Source: Macrophomina tecta (lineage: Eukaryota; Ascomycota; Dothideomycetes; Botryosphaeriales; Botryosphaeriaceae). Taken from it: a stretch of 64,000 nucleotides of DNA. Positions 38,763 to 50,780 of this stretch are shown here, piece after piece (the first letter of the stretch is position 1; every line of letters starts with the position of its first letter). A model generated the notes under the pieces. It saw only the letters and a program-made list of their open reading frames with translations, searched no databases and had not been told where the DNA came from. The stretch covers positions 1 to 64,000 of the forward strand of contig JAKSGN010000002.1 in NCBI GenBank assembly GCA_024180945.1, read 5' to 3'. The position numbers and the translations under genes are program-made.

Positions 38763-39227
38763 CTAAGTAGATATCTTAAACGTAAAAGGGTATAAAAGAA
38801 TAAAGTAATAAGAATTTATAAAGTAAAACTCTTTTAAAATAAAAGACTTAAAGAAACTTTAGTAGTAGAGATAAAGAGTATAGATTAGTTAGCTATAGTT
38901 AGTATATTAATATATTCTAGATTCTTATATTTAGCTACGTACTATATATACCTCGTCTAGGTAGTTAGACCCTATATTTATACGCGTATAGCTATATCTA
39001 TAGATAGACCTATAATTCTAATAAAAGAGAAAGCTACTCTAGATAGTTAATCTCTTATATTTTTATTTATAAATAGATATACTTTATTTATAGCGTACTC
39101 GCTAATCTACTTTTAGCTACGTATAGTCTAATTAGTATAATCTTATACTATTTATTACGTTATCTAGCTCTTTTATTTAGTAATAAATAGTCTAGCTATT
39201 TAGCTTTTTTAGTCTATACTCGGAAGG
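38763..39227 (-). pseudogene. G2 coding fragment right of F2
   Basis: Minus-strand reading opens after the hairpin pair with a helical, Leu/Lys/Asn/Gln-rich sequence over about 130 codons, with stops only at RIP-convertible positions. It is probably the 5' part of the unassigned region 27101-30374, interrupted by F2. No domain recognised. Confidence 0.4.
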
Positions 39228-39306
39228 CTTATATCTAACTAAATATAAGTTATAGCCCGTATACTTACTTTAAGAGACTTATATCTAGCTAGATATAAGT
39301 CTCTTA
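39228..39306. repeat. Hairpin pair H2, including a perfect 36-bp palindrome
   Basis: First near-palindrome core 39228-39250. Second, 39271-39306, is a perfect 36-bp palindrome with centre tatctagctagata. Spacing about 20 bases. It follows the end of G2 integrase. Confidence 0.9.
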
Positions 39307-39309
39307 TTT

Positions 39310-40644
39310 ATTACTACTTACTATATCTAACTAAAAGAAATAAAGCTAAATCTAACTTCGTATATTTTAAATTTAAGTAGTATATTTTATCTACTACGTT
39401 TTTTATTTTTCTTTATCTAGTTTACTAGTATTATTTCTTCGAGTATATTACTAGATGCGTATATTATAGTTAATACTTCTTAGGTTATCTAATTTCTTAA
39501 GGATTAGATATAGTAATATAATCTCGCTAGCTAATTCGCTAATATTACTACTTATCTATCTTAGCTTTTTAAAGGCTCGCTTACCTTTAGCTTTCTCTTA
39601 TATTAAAATACTTTAATTTATTTACTAGTACTATTTCTTTTAACTTAGTACTATTTAACTTAGCTAAATAGTAGATTCTTATCTTTATATTAATATAAGT
39701 TACTCGGTATAGTTCTTTCTAGCGAAAGATAAACTTTTTATTCTACTACGTAAGGTTCTTAGTTTTATATAATAATACTAGAATTCTTAGAAGCAACGGC
39801 TTATTCTCATTATAAAGGTAATAATACTTATTAAAGTATTTTTTATAAGCTTTTTTTTTCTTTTTATATATAGCTTTACTATTTCTTTAGCTTTCTTTCT
39901 ATAGTTAAGCTCTTTTACTTTAGCTATTAGAAGCTTTTTTATTATTTTTATAGTTTTCTAGTTAATAGTCTTCTAATTCTTTACTTTAAGGTCTATTAAA
40001 AGAATTAAATTACTTTTATATAAAAGCTTAGCTAGTGTTATTCTAGTAGTTACTTTAGCTATAGAGCGGTCTATTTAAAGTATAGTATAGAAATAATTAG
40101 ACTACTCTTAGTCTATTTTAGTAGTAAGTTTTACTAAAAAATTTCTAATTAGTTTATATTCTACTTTTACTAATCTATAAGCTATAGCGTAATAGGCTAA
40201 AATTTCTACTCGCTTAATTTCTTATCGAGCTAGTAGACGCTTTATTTTATTCTTATTTTCTAAGCCTCTATTAACCGTAATAATTTTTAGGTATCTATAT
40301 TTATAGATAATATTTCTATAGATAAATTTAGTAATAGCTTTTAAAGTATTTTTTCTTAGTATTCTTTCTTTAGACTAGTTAGATACCGATTCGCGGGCTA
40401 TTATAATAAACTTATACCCTCTTACTCGTAATATTTTTATTACGTTAATTTTCTATTTTTCTTTTATAGCTAAATTTTATAATAGATATAGCTAGGCTTT
40501 CTTTTATACTATATCTCTACGCTAATACTCTATATAGATAGTATAGTACTTTTTAATATTCTTTTATACTTCTAGCTAGTAGTATTAATTAGTCGTTTTA
40601 TAGTATATAGCCTCTCTTTCTTTATAGCTATATTTATTATATAG
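39310..40644 (-). pseudogene. G2 integrase, C-terminal part of pol (degenerate)
   Basis: Minus-strand reading gives a Ty3/Gypsy integrase core. A Gly-Leu-Glu-Asn-Lys motif (second catalytic position) precedes an Arg-Val-x-Ile-x-Ala-Tyr-x-Ala block matching the conserved ISAYHPQ region, then Leu-Val-Lys-Val-Glu at the GLVERGH position. A basic C-terminal domain with Tyr-Phe-Asn-Lys-Tyr and Asp-Arg-Gln-like motifs follows. The type is that of fungal Skippy-like elements, without a chromodomain. Interrupted on the right by the RIPed pogo copy. Confidence 0.72.
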
Positions 40645-40646
40645 TA

Positions 40647-42502
40647 ATGTAGTTAATAACCGAGCTGCGTATATAACCGAGCTACGTACCCTACTAATAC
40701 CGCGCGACTTTACAGGCTAATATCTTAACACTATAATAAGCTATTATAATATAATAAGTTTATTTAGAATTTTTAAATTTATTAGTATCTAGCTTATAGG
40801 TACGTAAATTATATTCTAGTATACCGTAACGCTCGCAGCGCCTTTATTATATTATATTTCTACCCGTGCGCGCCCTCTTCGAAGACTTCCTACCCTTATC
40901 CCGCCTATCTACGTTACTAGAAGCTATTAATTTAGCTATCTCCTCTACCGTTAACGATTCTCTAGTCTAGATATACTTTCTCTTGCCTAATTTCCGCTTA
41001 GTTAGAGTCTTATTAGCCTTTCGCAAGTCTATAATTTCGGCGCATAATAATACTAGTTCGTATACCATCGCTATAGTGTCTTTTATTAGCTAAACCATAG
41101 CTTCTTTTAAGGAGCTTAGCGAAGAACCTATAGAAGGCGAAATCTTATTAAGGATAAAGGCTAATTAGAAGTCTACTTCGTAAAGAGTACGCGGTATTTT
41201 AGGCTCCTAAGGGGTAGTCTCTAGGGTAGGTGGCGTTGGCGTACGAAGCTTTATATTAAGCTTAGATAGTACCGCGTCTAGGTCTAGTAGAACTAGCCTA
41301 GCGCCTCTAAAGCTTGTAAGAATATTCTCCTTCTTAAAAACCTAGTTATAAGCTACCCTAAAGGCTGGGAGGAACTTAGTCTTAGAGATATAGATAACGT
41401 GCCTACGCGCTAAGGCCGAGATCTTATTACTATACGCGCGCTTTAACGGCGAATAGTAACCTATATTAAGTAGCTGCAATAGGTGCGACGCGTATAGGGG
41501 TATATAAAGAGCGATAATCCTATTCTTTCTATAGAGATTCTAGAAATCCTACGAGTTGTAGCTCTCGTGACCGTCGATTATAAGTAGCCGGTGCGTGCCC
41601 ACGGTACACGACTTTATATACGCGTTAAAATGCTTTAACCACTCGACTCCGAGCTTGTTGGTCATTTAGTCGTTCTCGGTAACTCTAATAGGCTAATCCT
41701 CAGGCACGAGGCTATTCTAGTACTAGGTAGAGATATGCTTCTTACCTACGAAGATAATAAAGGGGGGAATTATAGAGCCGTCGGTATAGATATACTTAAT
41801 CGCGGTAGTCTACTCGCGATCGCCTAGCTATACTAATTTCGCTTTACTGTAGCGTTCTTCTGAGCCTATAACCACGTACCGCGTTGAGATTACACCTATT
41901 ATAAAGCTAGTCTTGTTAAAGTTATAGCTATCTTTATTAAGGATGCTATACTTCACCTTTATATTACGTACTAGCTTGAACTATCTACTAATTACCTCTA
42001 GATCTTCGTTTAAGGCTCGCTGGCGATTATAGAAACGTATTATCTAAACCCTAAGCGTAGGCGATCGCTTAATAAGGTTATCTACCTAGCGCTTACCTAT
42101 TAGCTTACCACCCCGCTCTACTAGCAACCTATTAGCTATTACTCGCACAGTAAGCTTCGTAGGCGGAAACCCTCTTAAATCCTAGTCTAATATACGCTTA
42201 ACTATTACTAGCTCCTCTTCCTTGCTAAGCTTTCGCCCGTTGGCCTCGCAATCGCGTTGGGGGGTCGCTTTACCGCGTCGGCTGCAGAGCGTACTTAGGG
42301 GAACGGCGTAGAGGGCCGTAGCGCGTCGCTCGCTTAAAGACGCGTTTCGTTTACGAGATTATATAGCTAGCTTAATTCTCGCTTCGTTAGAAGATGTTAG
42401 TATGTGGTGTTATAGATATATCGCGTTTAAAGGTAGGTAGGATGGATTTTAGTAGTAGGGTACGCAGCTCGGTTATATACATAGCTCAGTTATTAACTAC
42501 GT
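40647..42502 (-). mobile_element. pogo/Fot1-like DNA transposon, RIP-mutated copy
   Basis: 1,856 bp, exactly the length of the copy at 56790-58645 and in the same orientation, flanked by TA (40645-40646, 42503-42504). The terminal repeats read atgtagttaataacc and its complement, RIP forms of acgtggttgataacc. The body differs from the other copy mainly by C to T and G to A at CA/TG. Inserted in G2 pol between RNase H and integrase. Confidence 0.95.
40760..42421 (-). pseudogene. Transposase pseudogene of the RIPed pogo copy
   Basis: Colinear with the transposase gene at 56903-58564 (offset 16,143). The start codon has become ATA, and Trp, Gln and other codons are now stops throughout. The internal TAG of the good copy is also present here (complement of 41717-41719). 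Next to it this copy keeps GTG CCT GAG where the good copy has ATG CCT AAA, so at these few bases it is the more ancestral one. Confidence 0.9.
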
Positions 42503-42504
42503 TA

Positions 42505-43215
42505 AACGAATTATCTCTTACTTTCTCTTATTACTATCTACTATTCTTCGAATTAGACTAGTTCTTATTACTTTTTAAAATAATATACGCCTTTAAACTA
42601 TATACTTAAGCGCTCTTCTTTTAAAGCTAGTAAATTTCTTTCTCGTAAGCCGCGGTAGTCTATATAAGATTATTAACTACTAAGTAATATCTAACTACTA
42701 CTTTAACTAATATATTTTATTTAGTAGGTTTTCGATACTAGGTTCTTTTTAAGTAAGAGTCTAATCTTTTCTTTAACTATTATCTTTAGCTATTCCTATA
42801 GGAAAAATATAATATTTTAAAGTCCTAGGTTTTAGATCTTATAGTACTAGATTTTCTAAACCTCTAGATTTTTATTTTTTAGTTTTTTAAAGTTTAGTTT
42901 CCTAGTTCTCTTAATCCCGGTTATTAGAAATTCTAAACTTATAATCTCTAGTTCCCGCTTTAGAATTTTTTATTTCTAAAGCTCTAGTTTTTAAGCGTTT
43001 ATTTTTCTAGTCTCTAGTTCTTAATTCTAAGTTTTCTTTACTAGGGTTTTTAGTCTCTAGTCGACTAAGCTAGATATTTATTTAGTTATTTAAGTTTCTA
43101 CCTATTTCTTCTCGTTTCTCGGGTCTAAGTCTTTTATAAAATAACGTATTAGCTATAATATTCTTATTTCTAGAAATATATTATACCTTAAAATCTATAA
43201 GATAAATCTAGGTAA
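42505..43215 (-). pseudogene. G2 RNase H end and linker to integrase
   Basis: Minus-strand continuation of 51564-53740 after removal of F3 and one gctat. The first codons complete the Arg-x-Leu-Ala-x-Ile RNase H C-terminus. An Ile-Ala-Asn-Thr-Leu stretch in the place of the usual ADxLSR motif follows. Then comes a linker in which tctaga/ctctag-type short repeats recur. RIP-mutated. Confidence 0.65.
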
Positions 43216-43220
43216 GCTAT

Positions 43221-43997
43221 TATTACGAACCTAGAGAATAAGAACTTTATAACCCTATAGGTAGAAGGCCCGTACGGGAAAAAATACCGTAGAAGCTAGA
43301 AATCTATAAAAATAGTAGAGCCGTACTACTAGCACGCCCGCACAGGAAAACTAGCCGTAAGAAAAGACAGCGCGTATAGACCTAGATAAGGTAGTAATAA
43401 AAGCCCGTATAAGAGTAACGCCTACGCGGTATAGTAAGACTACGGGAATATAGGCTAGGTAAACTTTCGTAGAAGAAGAACGCCTATAAGAAAAAAGTTA
43501 TAAATCCCGAAAACCGGCTTCGAGCTAAAAGGAACGGACGGAAGAAAGTTAAATAACTTATACGGTCTAAGAAATAATAGTCTAGCGGTAAAATACTTTC
43601 TTAACCGATATAGAAGTCGAATTCTAGGAAATAGGCTTTAGCACCTAAGTTACGTAGGACCTATAAGGCCTACCTAGATTAACCTAATCTAAGATTAATA
43701 ATTTAATACTATTAATCTAGCTACTTTAATTTAGCTATATTAATCTAGATTGCTATAATTTTTCTATAGTATATAGATACGCTTATTAGATAGTATTTTA
43801 ATCTTCGTAGTTAACTTAAAGTTCTAATATAATACTATTAGAGATAATAAGCCTAACGCGTATCGCGTACTAATATATTACATAATTACTACTATCGTTC
43901 TAATTCTTTACCCTTCTCTTATTTTTTAAGGTAAATTCCTTAGCTATCTAACTCTACTAGGCGATTCTAAAGCCTAGTAGAAGAGGCCGCCGTTATA
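43221..43997 (+). repeat. F3 5' LTR
   Basis: 777 bp, tattacgaac to cgccgttata. Differences from the 3' LTR are mostly C/T and G/A. Confidence 0.94.
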
Positions 43998-44171
43998 CTT
44001 TAACTACTATTCTTATAAGGAAAGGTAGTTCCGAGGAAAAAAATACTTAACGATAAGATAGTATTACCTAACACTTAACGCTAACTAAGTAATATAATAA
44101 ATAACGTCGATATAAATAATAACGGTTTTCTATAGCTAACTATAGCCAACCTCTTTTAGGTTATTTAAGAT
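43998..44171 (+). other. F3 5' untranslated leader
   Basis: It starts ctttaactactattcttat directly after the LTR. No TGG or RIPed TAG follows the LTR end, so a standard tRNA primer-binding site is not visible. The same leader start is present in all Gyp-A copies. Confidence 0.5.
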
Positions 44172-46040
44172 ATGCAAGGCTAGATTAGCGAACTACGTAG
44201 ATAACTCTAGAAGTAGACTAATAAAAATATATAGCTCTATTAATAAATAGGCGAACTTCATAACTAAGCTATTTTAATAACCTCTACCCTAGTACCCGTT
44301 TATACTCCGGTACTAATAACGACTTAACCTTCTAATAAAAGCACGAAGACGGCTAAGCTAGATCTATTCTACGGTAATTAAAAGAAGCTCTAGACCTTTC
44401 TCTTATAACTTAACTTATACTTCTTCTTTAACTCTAGAGACTTTCCTACTAATAATAAGAAGGTAATATTCGCTACTACTTATCTTCGCGATATTATAGT
44501 ATAGTAGTTCGAGCCCTACCTTAGAGACTAAATAGAGAAAGAACTAGAAGTATATAAGAAAGATATTAAGAAAGTCTTTAGAAGCTATAAGTACTTCGTA
44601 ACTTAGATTAAATAAAGCTTCGGAGACCTCGACGAGGTTAATAAGGCCTAACGAGCCATTATAAATATCTACTAAAAGACCTTAGTAGCGGACTATACTA
44701 TAGAATTTTAGAAGGCCGTAGCGTATCTAGACGACTAGTTTAACCGTGCCCTTATAAACTACTACTACCGAGGACTTAAGGAAAGGGTTAAAGACTAACT
44801 TATAATATAAGACGATTCTAAGACCCTAAACGAGCTTATTAAGCTAGCTATTAAATATAATAACCGCCTCTTCGAGCGCCAATCTAAGAAGTATAAAGTA
44901 AACTATAAAGCTAATACTTCGCGCCTAGCGCGCCCTAGATATACTTAGAAAGGGGGAGATGCTATAGAGCTAGATAATATTAACCGCCGGAACGATCCAC
45001 CTAAAAGAGATAACTACTATAGGAAAAAGAATAATGGCTATAAGAAAAAATAACGCAAAGAATAGACTCTAGAGTAAAAATAAAGATTCGAAAAAGAACT
45101 ATACGTCTACTACGGTAAGACTTAGAAAAAGATACACTACTACCTTAAAAAGAATAAATAAGTCTCGACTATAATGTAAGAACCGAAAAGCCGAGAAGTC
45201 TCTATAGTTACTAAGTAAGAAAACCCCTTCGCCGAATTTAATAAGTAATGCGAAGAAAGCTAGAATCCTAAGTATTAGAGGCTTAGCTAGATAGCCTACT
45301 ATAATAATAACTATACTACTTACTAGAGCGATAAGAATGCTATAGGCTAGTACTCTAAGAAGCTACGATACGTTAATACGACCCTAAGAATAAAGGAAGA
45401 ACTTATTAAAGTCTTTTCTAACGATAAGAACCTAGTTAATAGCGATACGAAAAAACTATACAATAGTATTCTAGAGTTAAGCACGACCAATAATAAGTAA
45501 TAGTAGAATAAAGCTATACTTATAAGAATAACTAAATATCTAACCTAATACGAAGAGACACGCCGCGTTACTAATAGCCTAGAGCCTACGGTTACCTAGA
45601 CCCTAGGCCCTATAATTAACCTCGGAATGCAGTAATACAAGATATAGTAAAAAAAGATATACGTACGCGTATAGTAAGACAATACCTAGAATCCCTAGAA
45701 GAAATTACTACTCGAGACGGCTAATAAACTCGCATCTTAGCTAGAAGACAAGGTATAGGGGGCACGACGATGGTAAGACCTATAATACCTCTATAATATA
45801 GCCTATACCCTCTGCTAATACGGCATAGTAACTAGAAACAGGGGTACCTTATAATAGATACTCTATAAAAAATACGATATACCTACCTTCTAGTATTAGG
45901 TCCGAAATGGGGGGATCTACTAGAGACGACTAATTAAACGCGGTAGATAGACGTAATAAAAAGATACCCTAATTCTAGTTAATAAATAGAACGAGTATAT
46001 TCATTATAAAATAAAGGGACAACCTATATTAAAAAACTAG
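44172..46040 (+). pseudogene. F3 gag (RIP stops)
   Basis: ATG at 44172. The frame gives 622 codons to TAG at 46038-46040. The retrotransposon-gag core lies at about codons 60-270. A CCHC zinc knuckle at about codons 310-325 has its cysteines changed to Tyr (Val-Tyr-Tyr-Gly-Lys), as expected from RIP at TGC. A long polar C-terminus follows. All internal stops are TAG or TAA at Gln-like positions. Gag would assemble the virus-like particle and bind element RNA. The neighbouring pol is reached by -1 frameshifting. Confidence 0.82.
46031..46037 (+). promoter_or_regulatory. A_AAA_AAC slippery heptamer at the gag-pol junction of F3
   Basis: In the gag frame the codons are TTA AAA AAC TAG, so the heptamer has the X_XXY_YYZ phase. 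The conserved pol frame begins at c46037 in the -1 frame, without overlap needed. F1, F2 and R2 have the same site in phase with their gag starts. The downstream sequence was not folded. Confidence 0.7.
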
Positions 46041-49000
46041 ACGGCTCTTCTAGATAAAAATCCTAGGAGGGGCTATTAAATAGGTCCCTTAACTAGATTA
46101 TACATATAGTAAATAGAATTATACCTACTAGATTAAACCTATATTAACTTTTATATATCCTAGTTATATTCTACGGGAAAAAGGTAATAGCTATAATCGA
46201 TAGCGGCGTATAAGGCGTATTCGTTAACCCTAAGTTTATCGTCTAGAACTAACTATCCTAGTAAGCTAAGAATTATTCTTATTAGCTAAGTACAGTAGAC
46301 GGCTTCCTAGCGAAATACGAAAATAGCTAGATATAAATCGAAATAGAAAAAATACCTCTTACCGTCGGAAATTACCGAGAATAGATTAATCTCGACGTAA
46401 TAATAATCCCCGGACATGATATTATTCTAGGAATATTATAGCTAAAGACTTACGAGCTATATATTAGCTAGAGAATAAAAACTATTATATTTTCTAATAA
46501 ATACTATAGACGTTACCTCGCAACGGTAAGAAGAAGCTAATAGAGCTAGAAGAAAGCGCTAAAGCTAAAGAGCTAGAGCAAAACCTCTAAACTAAGATAA
46601 CGGGATAATAACGTACTTATAGATATTAAGACCATTAGCTATCGAGCGCTAAAACTTATAATAAGATAAGGAGAAAAGGTCTATATAATCTATATAAAAC
46701 TTAGTAAGAATACTAAGTAGAAAACTCTTACTCGTATAATATAGGGCCTTATAGATAAGAATAAGAATAGTCTAAAGCTAGTCGGAGAAGACTACTTCTA
46801 GAGGCTTAATAAATAATACGGCCACCTAAATAAAGTAGGTACTAGTCCCCTCGGGTATAAGAGCTATAATGATAAAGGTATTTTAGTAGCTGAGATTAGC
46901 GCAGACCGTAGCAGAATTATAAGGCCTACTAAGAATAAATTAGCACCTATACTAGAATTAGAGATAATTCTATAAGAATTCTAGAATATACCGAGAATAT
47001 TCTAAGAAAAAGGCAAAGGATAACTACTAGAGTATTAGCTATAGAATTACGAAATACCCCTACTTCTAGAAATATAGCCCGCTTTTAAGCCTATTTACTC
47101 CTTATCTAAGATAAAGGCTAAAGCATTACGGGAATATATTAATAAAAACTTAGAACAAGGATATATACGACTTTTATAGTCTCTAGTAGAATACCCTATT
47201 CTATTTATTCTAAAAAAGAATGGTAAGCTCCACCTCTACGTTAACTATAGATAGCTAAATAATATTACGGTAAAATACTAATACCTACTACCTCGTATCG
47301 ACAAATTATAGAATAAGCTTCGCAACGCTAAGTTCTTTATAAAACTAGACCTTCGAGAAGGCTATTACCTAGTCTATATTAAGAAAGATAAAGAATAAAA
47401 AATAGCGTTTCGAATATAATTTAAATATTACGAGTATATAGTAATGCCTTTTAGACTTACTAATGTACCGGCTACCTTCTAGAGCCTAGTTAATGATACC
47501 CTACGTTCGTATTTAGATATATGCGCCTTGGCTTACCTGGACGATATTCTAATATACTCGGAAACGCTCGAGGAATATACTAAGCACGTAAGAAAAGTTC
47601 TAAAGGCCTTAGATGAGCAAAATCTCTAAGTAGCCCTAGAAAAAAGCGAGTAGTATACCTAAAAGATAGAATACCTAGGGTTTATTATTATCCCTAGATA
47701 TATCGGTATGGACGATAAAAAACTAGACGTAATTAGAAACTAGCTAATACTATAAATTATTAAAGAAGTATAATTCTTTCTTAGATTTACTAACTTTTAC
47801 TAGAAGTTTATTATAAACTACGCTAGAATAGCGGTACCTCTAACTAATATTACTAAGAAAGAGCACGGGTTTATATAGAGAGAAAAATAATAACGAGCGT
47901 TCGACTTACTAAAGTGGATATTTATAGAAGTACTAGTTCTAGGGCTCTATAACCTAGATCTACCGATTACGGTAGAGACTGACGCTTTAGACTACGCTAT
48001 AGAAGCCGTACTTAGTTAGCCGGACGAAGAAGGTAGGCTATACCCTATCGCCTACTACTTAAGAAAAATAACGCCGGCCGAAAAGAACTACGACGTCTAC
48101 GATAAAGAACTCTTAGCTATAGTTATAGCTTTTAAAGAATAGAGATACTATCTCGAAGGTGCTAAGTACTAGGTTATAGTCTACTACGACTATAAGAACC
48201 TCTCGTACTTTACTACTACTAAGGAATTAAACCGTCGATAGATTCGATAGGCTAAAGAGCTAGCGTCCTATAATATAAAGATTATCTATAGAAAGGGATC
48301 TAAGAACGCTCGCGTAGACGCGCTAAGTAGACGAGCCAACTATATTAAAGAAAAGCTAGGTCCGTAATCTACGATACTTAATACGTAGGAGGATGGGTCT
48401 TTTATATCTACTAGCCGTAGCCGCTAGATTATAGCTATTTATAGCCTAGGATAAACGTAGCTTAAAGAAGGACTAAACGACTCGCTTACTCCGGTTAGAC
48501 TATTCGCCCTAGCGATACGCCTCGAAGGTAACGAATGGGAGCAGAAGATCCGAGAAGTCTATATAGATAATATAACGACTTAAAAAATCGAAGAACTCGA
48601 TAACGACCCCCGAGTAATTAGAAACGTAGATAGTATAATTCTATTTTTAGAATTAGTCTACGTTTCAGTTAAACTAAGAGAAGAGCTCGTAAAGGACATA
48701 TATAAAGCCCTAGTATATAGTTATTAAAAAATAGATAAAACGATAGAGTAAATTACGAGAAGCTACTACTTTCTAGGGCTTAGAAGAACCGTCTAATAGG
48801 TAGTCTCATAATACGACCTTTATATTAGAAGTAAGACTGCGAGGTATATATCCTACGGACTACTTTAGCCGCTACCGATACCGAAGCACCCTTAGTAATC
48901 TATCTCGCTAGACTTTATTACGAATCTACCTAAGTTAGAAGAACTGCTTACTAAGGTTAAGTATAACTTAATCCTAGTTATTATTAATAGAATAATAAAG

Positions 49001-50005
49001 TACGTATACTACTTACTATATCTTAAGATAGTAAATGCGGAAGAACTCGCCTATACATTTCTTAGAATAATCCTCGGTAACTACGGGTTACTAGAAGAGC
49101 TCGTATTAGATAGAGATTAGCTATTTATATTTCGATTCTAGTAGACGCTTACCCGCTAGCTTAGAGTAAAGTATAAGCTCTTAACTATGGTATATCTATA
49201 AATAGATAGATAGATAAAACGAACGAATTAGATACTAGAATAGTACTTACGCTACTACCTTAATTACGTATAAGATAATTAGATCGAGCTACTACCGCTC
49301 GTATAGTTTACGTATAATAGCTTAAAAGTATTAGCTACGTAAGAATCCCCGTTCTACGCTAATTACGGTTACGAGCCTATAGCTTATAAAGAGCTAATAC
49401 TAAGCGAATTCCTAGCCTAAAAAGAAATTCTTAAAGTAAACTAGCTAAAGGCACTCTACGAATAACTATACCTAGACTTTAAATTCGTAGCCCTATAAAT
49501 AGGTAAATACTACAATAGACGGCACTAGAAGGTACTAAAGCTAAAAGAAGAGAATAAAGTTTATCTTCTTAGAAAAAATATTAAGATAAAACGACTAAAT
49601 AATAAATTAAACTTTAAGAAAATCGAACCGTTCGAAATTAAAGAATAGATTAGAAAGGTTAATTTCCGCCTTAGATTACCTAATACTATATAGATATATT
49701 CTATATTTTACGTCTTACTCCTTAAGCCGATACTAGAAAACGCTACGCTATTACGCTAAATAAAAGAAATGCTACTGGAAAATCTAAATGCTGATAAAAA
49801 TATAGACTAGAATATAGAATAAGTCCTAGATAGCGGCTATATTAATAATTAGTTTCGATACCTTCTTAAATAAAAAGAAGACTAGAATAATACCTAGAAA
49901 CTACTAAAACTATACGACTATTAAGAACTTATTAATAAGTTCTATCGCCGAAACCTAGATCGACTAATACCGCCGACTCGTTATACACGAAGAACCCGAA
50001 ATTAA
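46037..50005 (+). pseudogene. F3 pol: protease, RT, RNase H, integrase, chromodomain (RIP stops)
   Basis: One frame of about 1,322 codons with no indel. Protease has its Asp-Ser-Gly at 46199-46207. RT has the intact catalytic box Tyr-Leu-Asp-Asp at 47534-47545. RNase H holds a Tyr-Asp-Lys-Glu-Leu-Leu-Ala-Ile block near 48100 and an ALSRR-like end near 48330. Integrase has Ser-Leu-Asp-Phe-Ile near 48910 and Leu-Asp-Arg-Asp near 49105. A C-terminal chromodomain-like tail with Glu-Gln-Val-Leu-Asp-Ser lies near 49830. This order defines a chromovirus. Many TAG/TAA codons of RIP type make it inactive. TAA at 50003 may itself be a mutated codon, so the end is uncertain. Confidence 0.88.
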
Positions 50006-50049
50006 AATTAGGAAACGGAGATAGCCGCGCCTAGTTAACTAGACCGGAA

Positions 50050-50675
50050 TCCTCGGGAGGTGTAGAACCCGAACTAACGCTAGAAGATCTAATAGACTAG
50101 AACGACTCTATAGCATTATTAGCTAAGGTAACGCTATATAAACACTTCGATAATCGCTCCTCCTTAGTATTTTTAGGGTTAGAGGTATTTCTAGCCTCTA
50201 ACGCTTCTAACTTTCTAAGTATATTAATCGCGTCCGACTTACGCTATAATATTAGGGTAGTATGACGCTTAAGTAACTTCTATTATTTTTTAGTACGAGA
50301 AAGACCGAAGGCCACCTTTTAAAGCTAATTCTTAAAAGTAGCACGTTCCGAGCGCGCCTTATCTAAGGCACGACGAAGATGCTTAACTAGAGAAAAGATT
50401 AGTAAACTAGTAAAACTACTAAAAAAGAACTAATAATCGAAGTTCTTAAGGCCGCTAGTATTATAACTAGTACGTCTAGTACGATAATATTCGCTATAAC
50501 GAGAAAAATCCAAGGCTATCTAGTATACTATCTTAGGCTTCTTAGCCTTCCGCTAGGCGTTTAGAAGTAAATACTATGAATAAGAAATAGATATCGTAAT
50601 ATCTAGTAAATTAATCTTCGTATCTAGAGACTTACGCTTAGTCTTCTATAAATCGCGCTTTCGTTTCGAAGGCAT
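50050..50675 (-). pseudogene. F3 antisense accessory ORF (best copy of five)
   Basis: ATG at 50673-50675 on the minus strand, 105 bases upstream of the 3' LTR, pointing back towards pol. The frame stays open for over 200 codons except for TAG/TAA codons that RIP would make from CAG/CAA. The start is strongly basic (Met-Pro-Ser-Lys-Arg-Lys-Arg), like a nuclear localisation signal. A central Arg/Lys/Glu/Leu-rich part (about codons 105-185) looks like a coiled coil, and the end is Ser/Pro-rich. The same ORF is present in R1, R2, F1 and F2, which argues for real coding use. I recognise no family. An antisense promoter in the LTR is plausible but not shown. Confidence 0.68.
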
Positions 50676-50780
50676 GGTGGGAGGCTTATAGTAAAAAAAG
50701 AAAATATAAAAACGAAGAAAGCCTAAGATATAGATGAATAGATAAATCTTCGGGCCAAAGATCCTTAAGAGGGGGGATAG

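Noticed and set aside
46175..46181. G_GGA_AAA heptamer in F3 (also in F2) as the gag-pol frameshift site
   Set aside because: It is in the right phase and followed by TAA, but comparison with F1 shows that the pol frame is already conserved upstream, from the A_AAA_AAC site at 46031.
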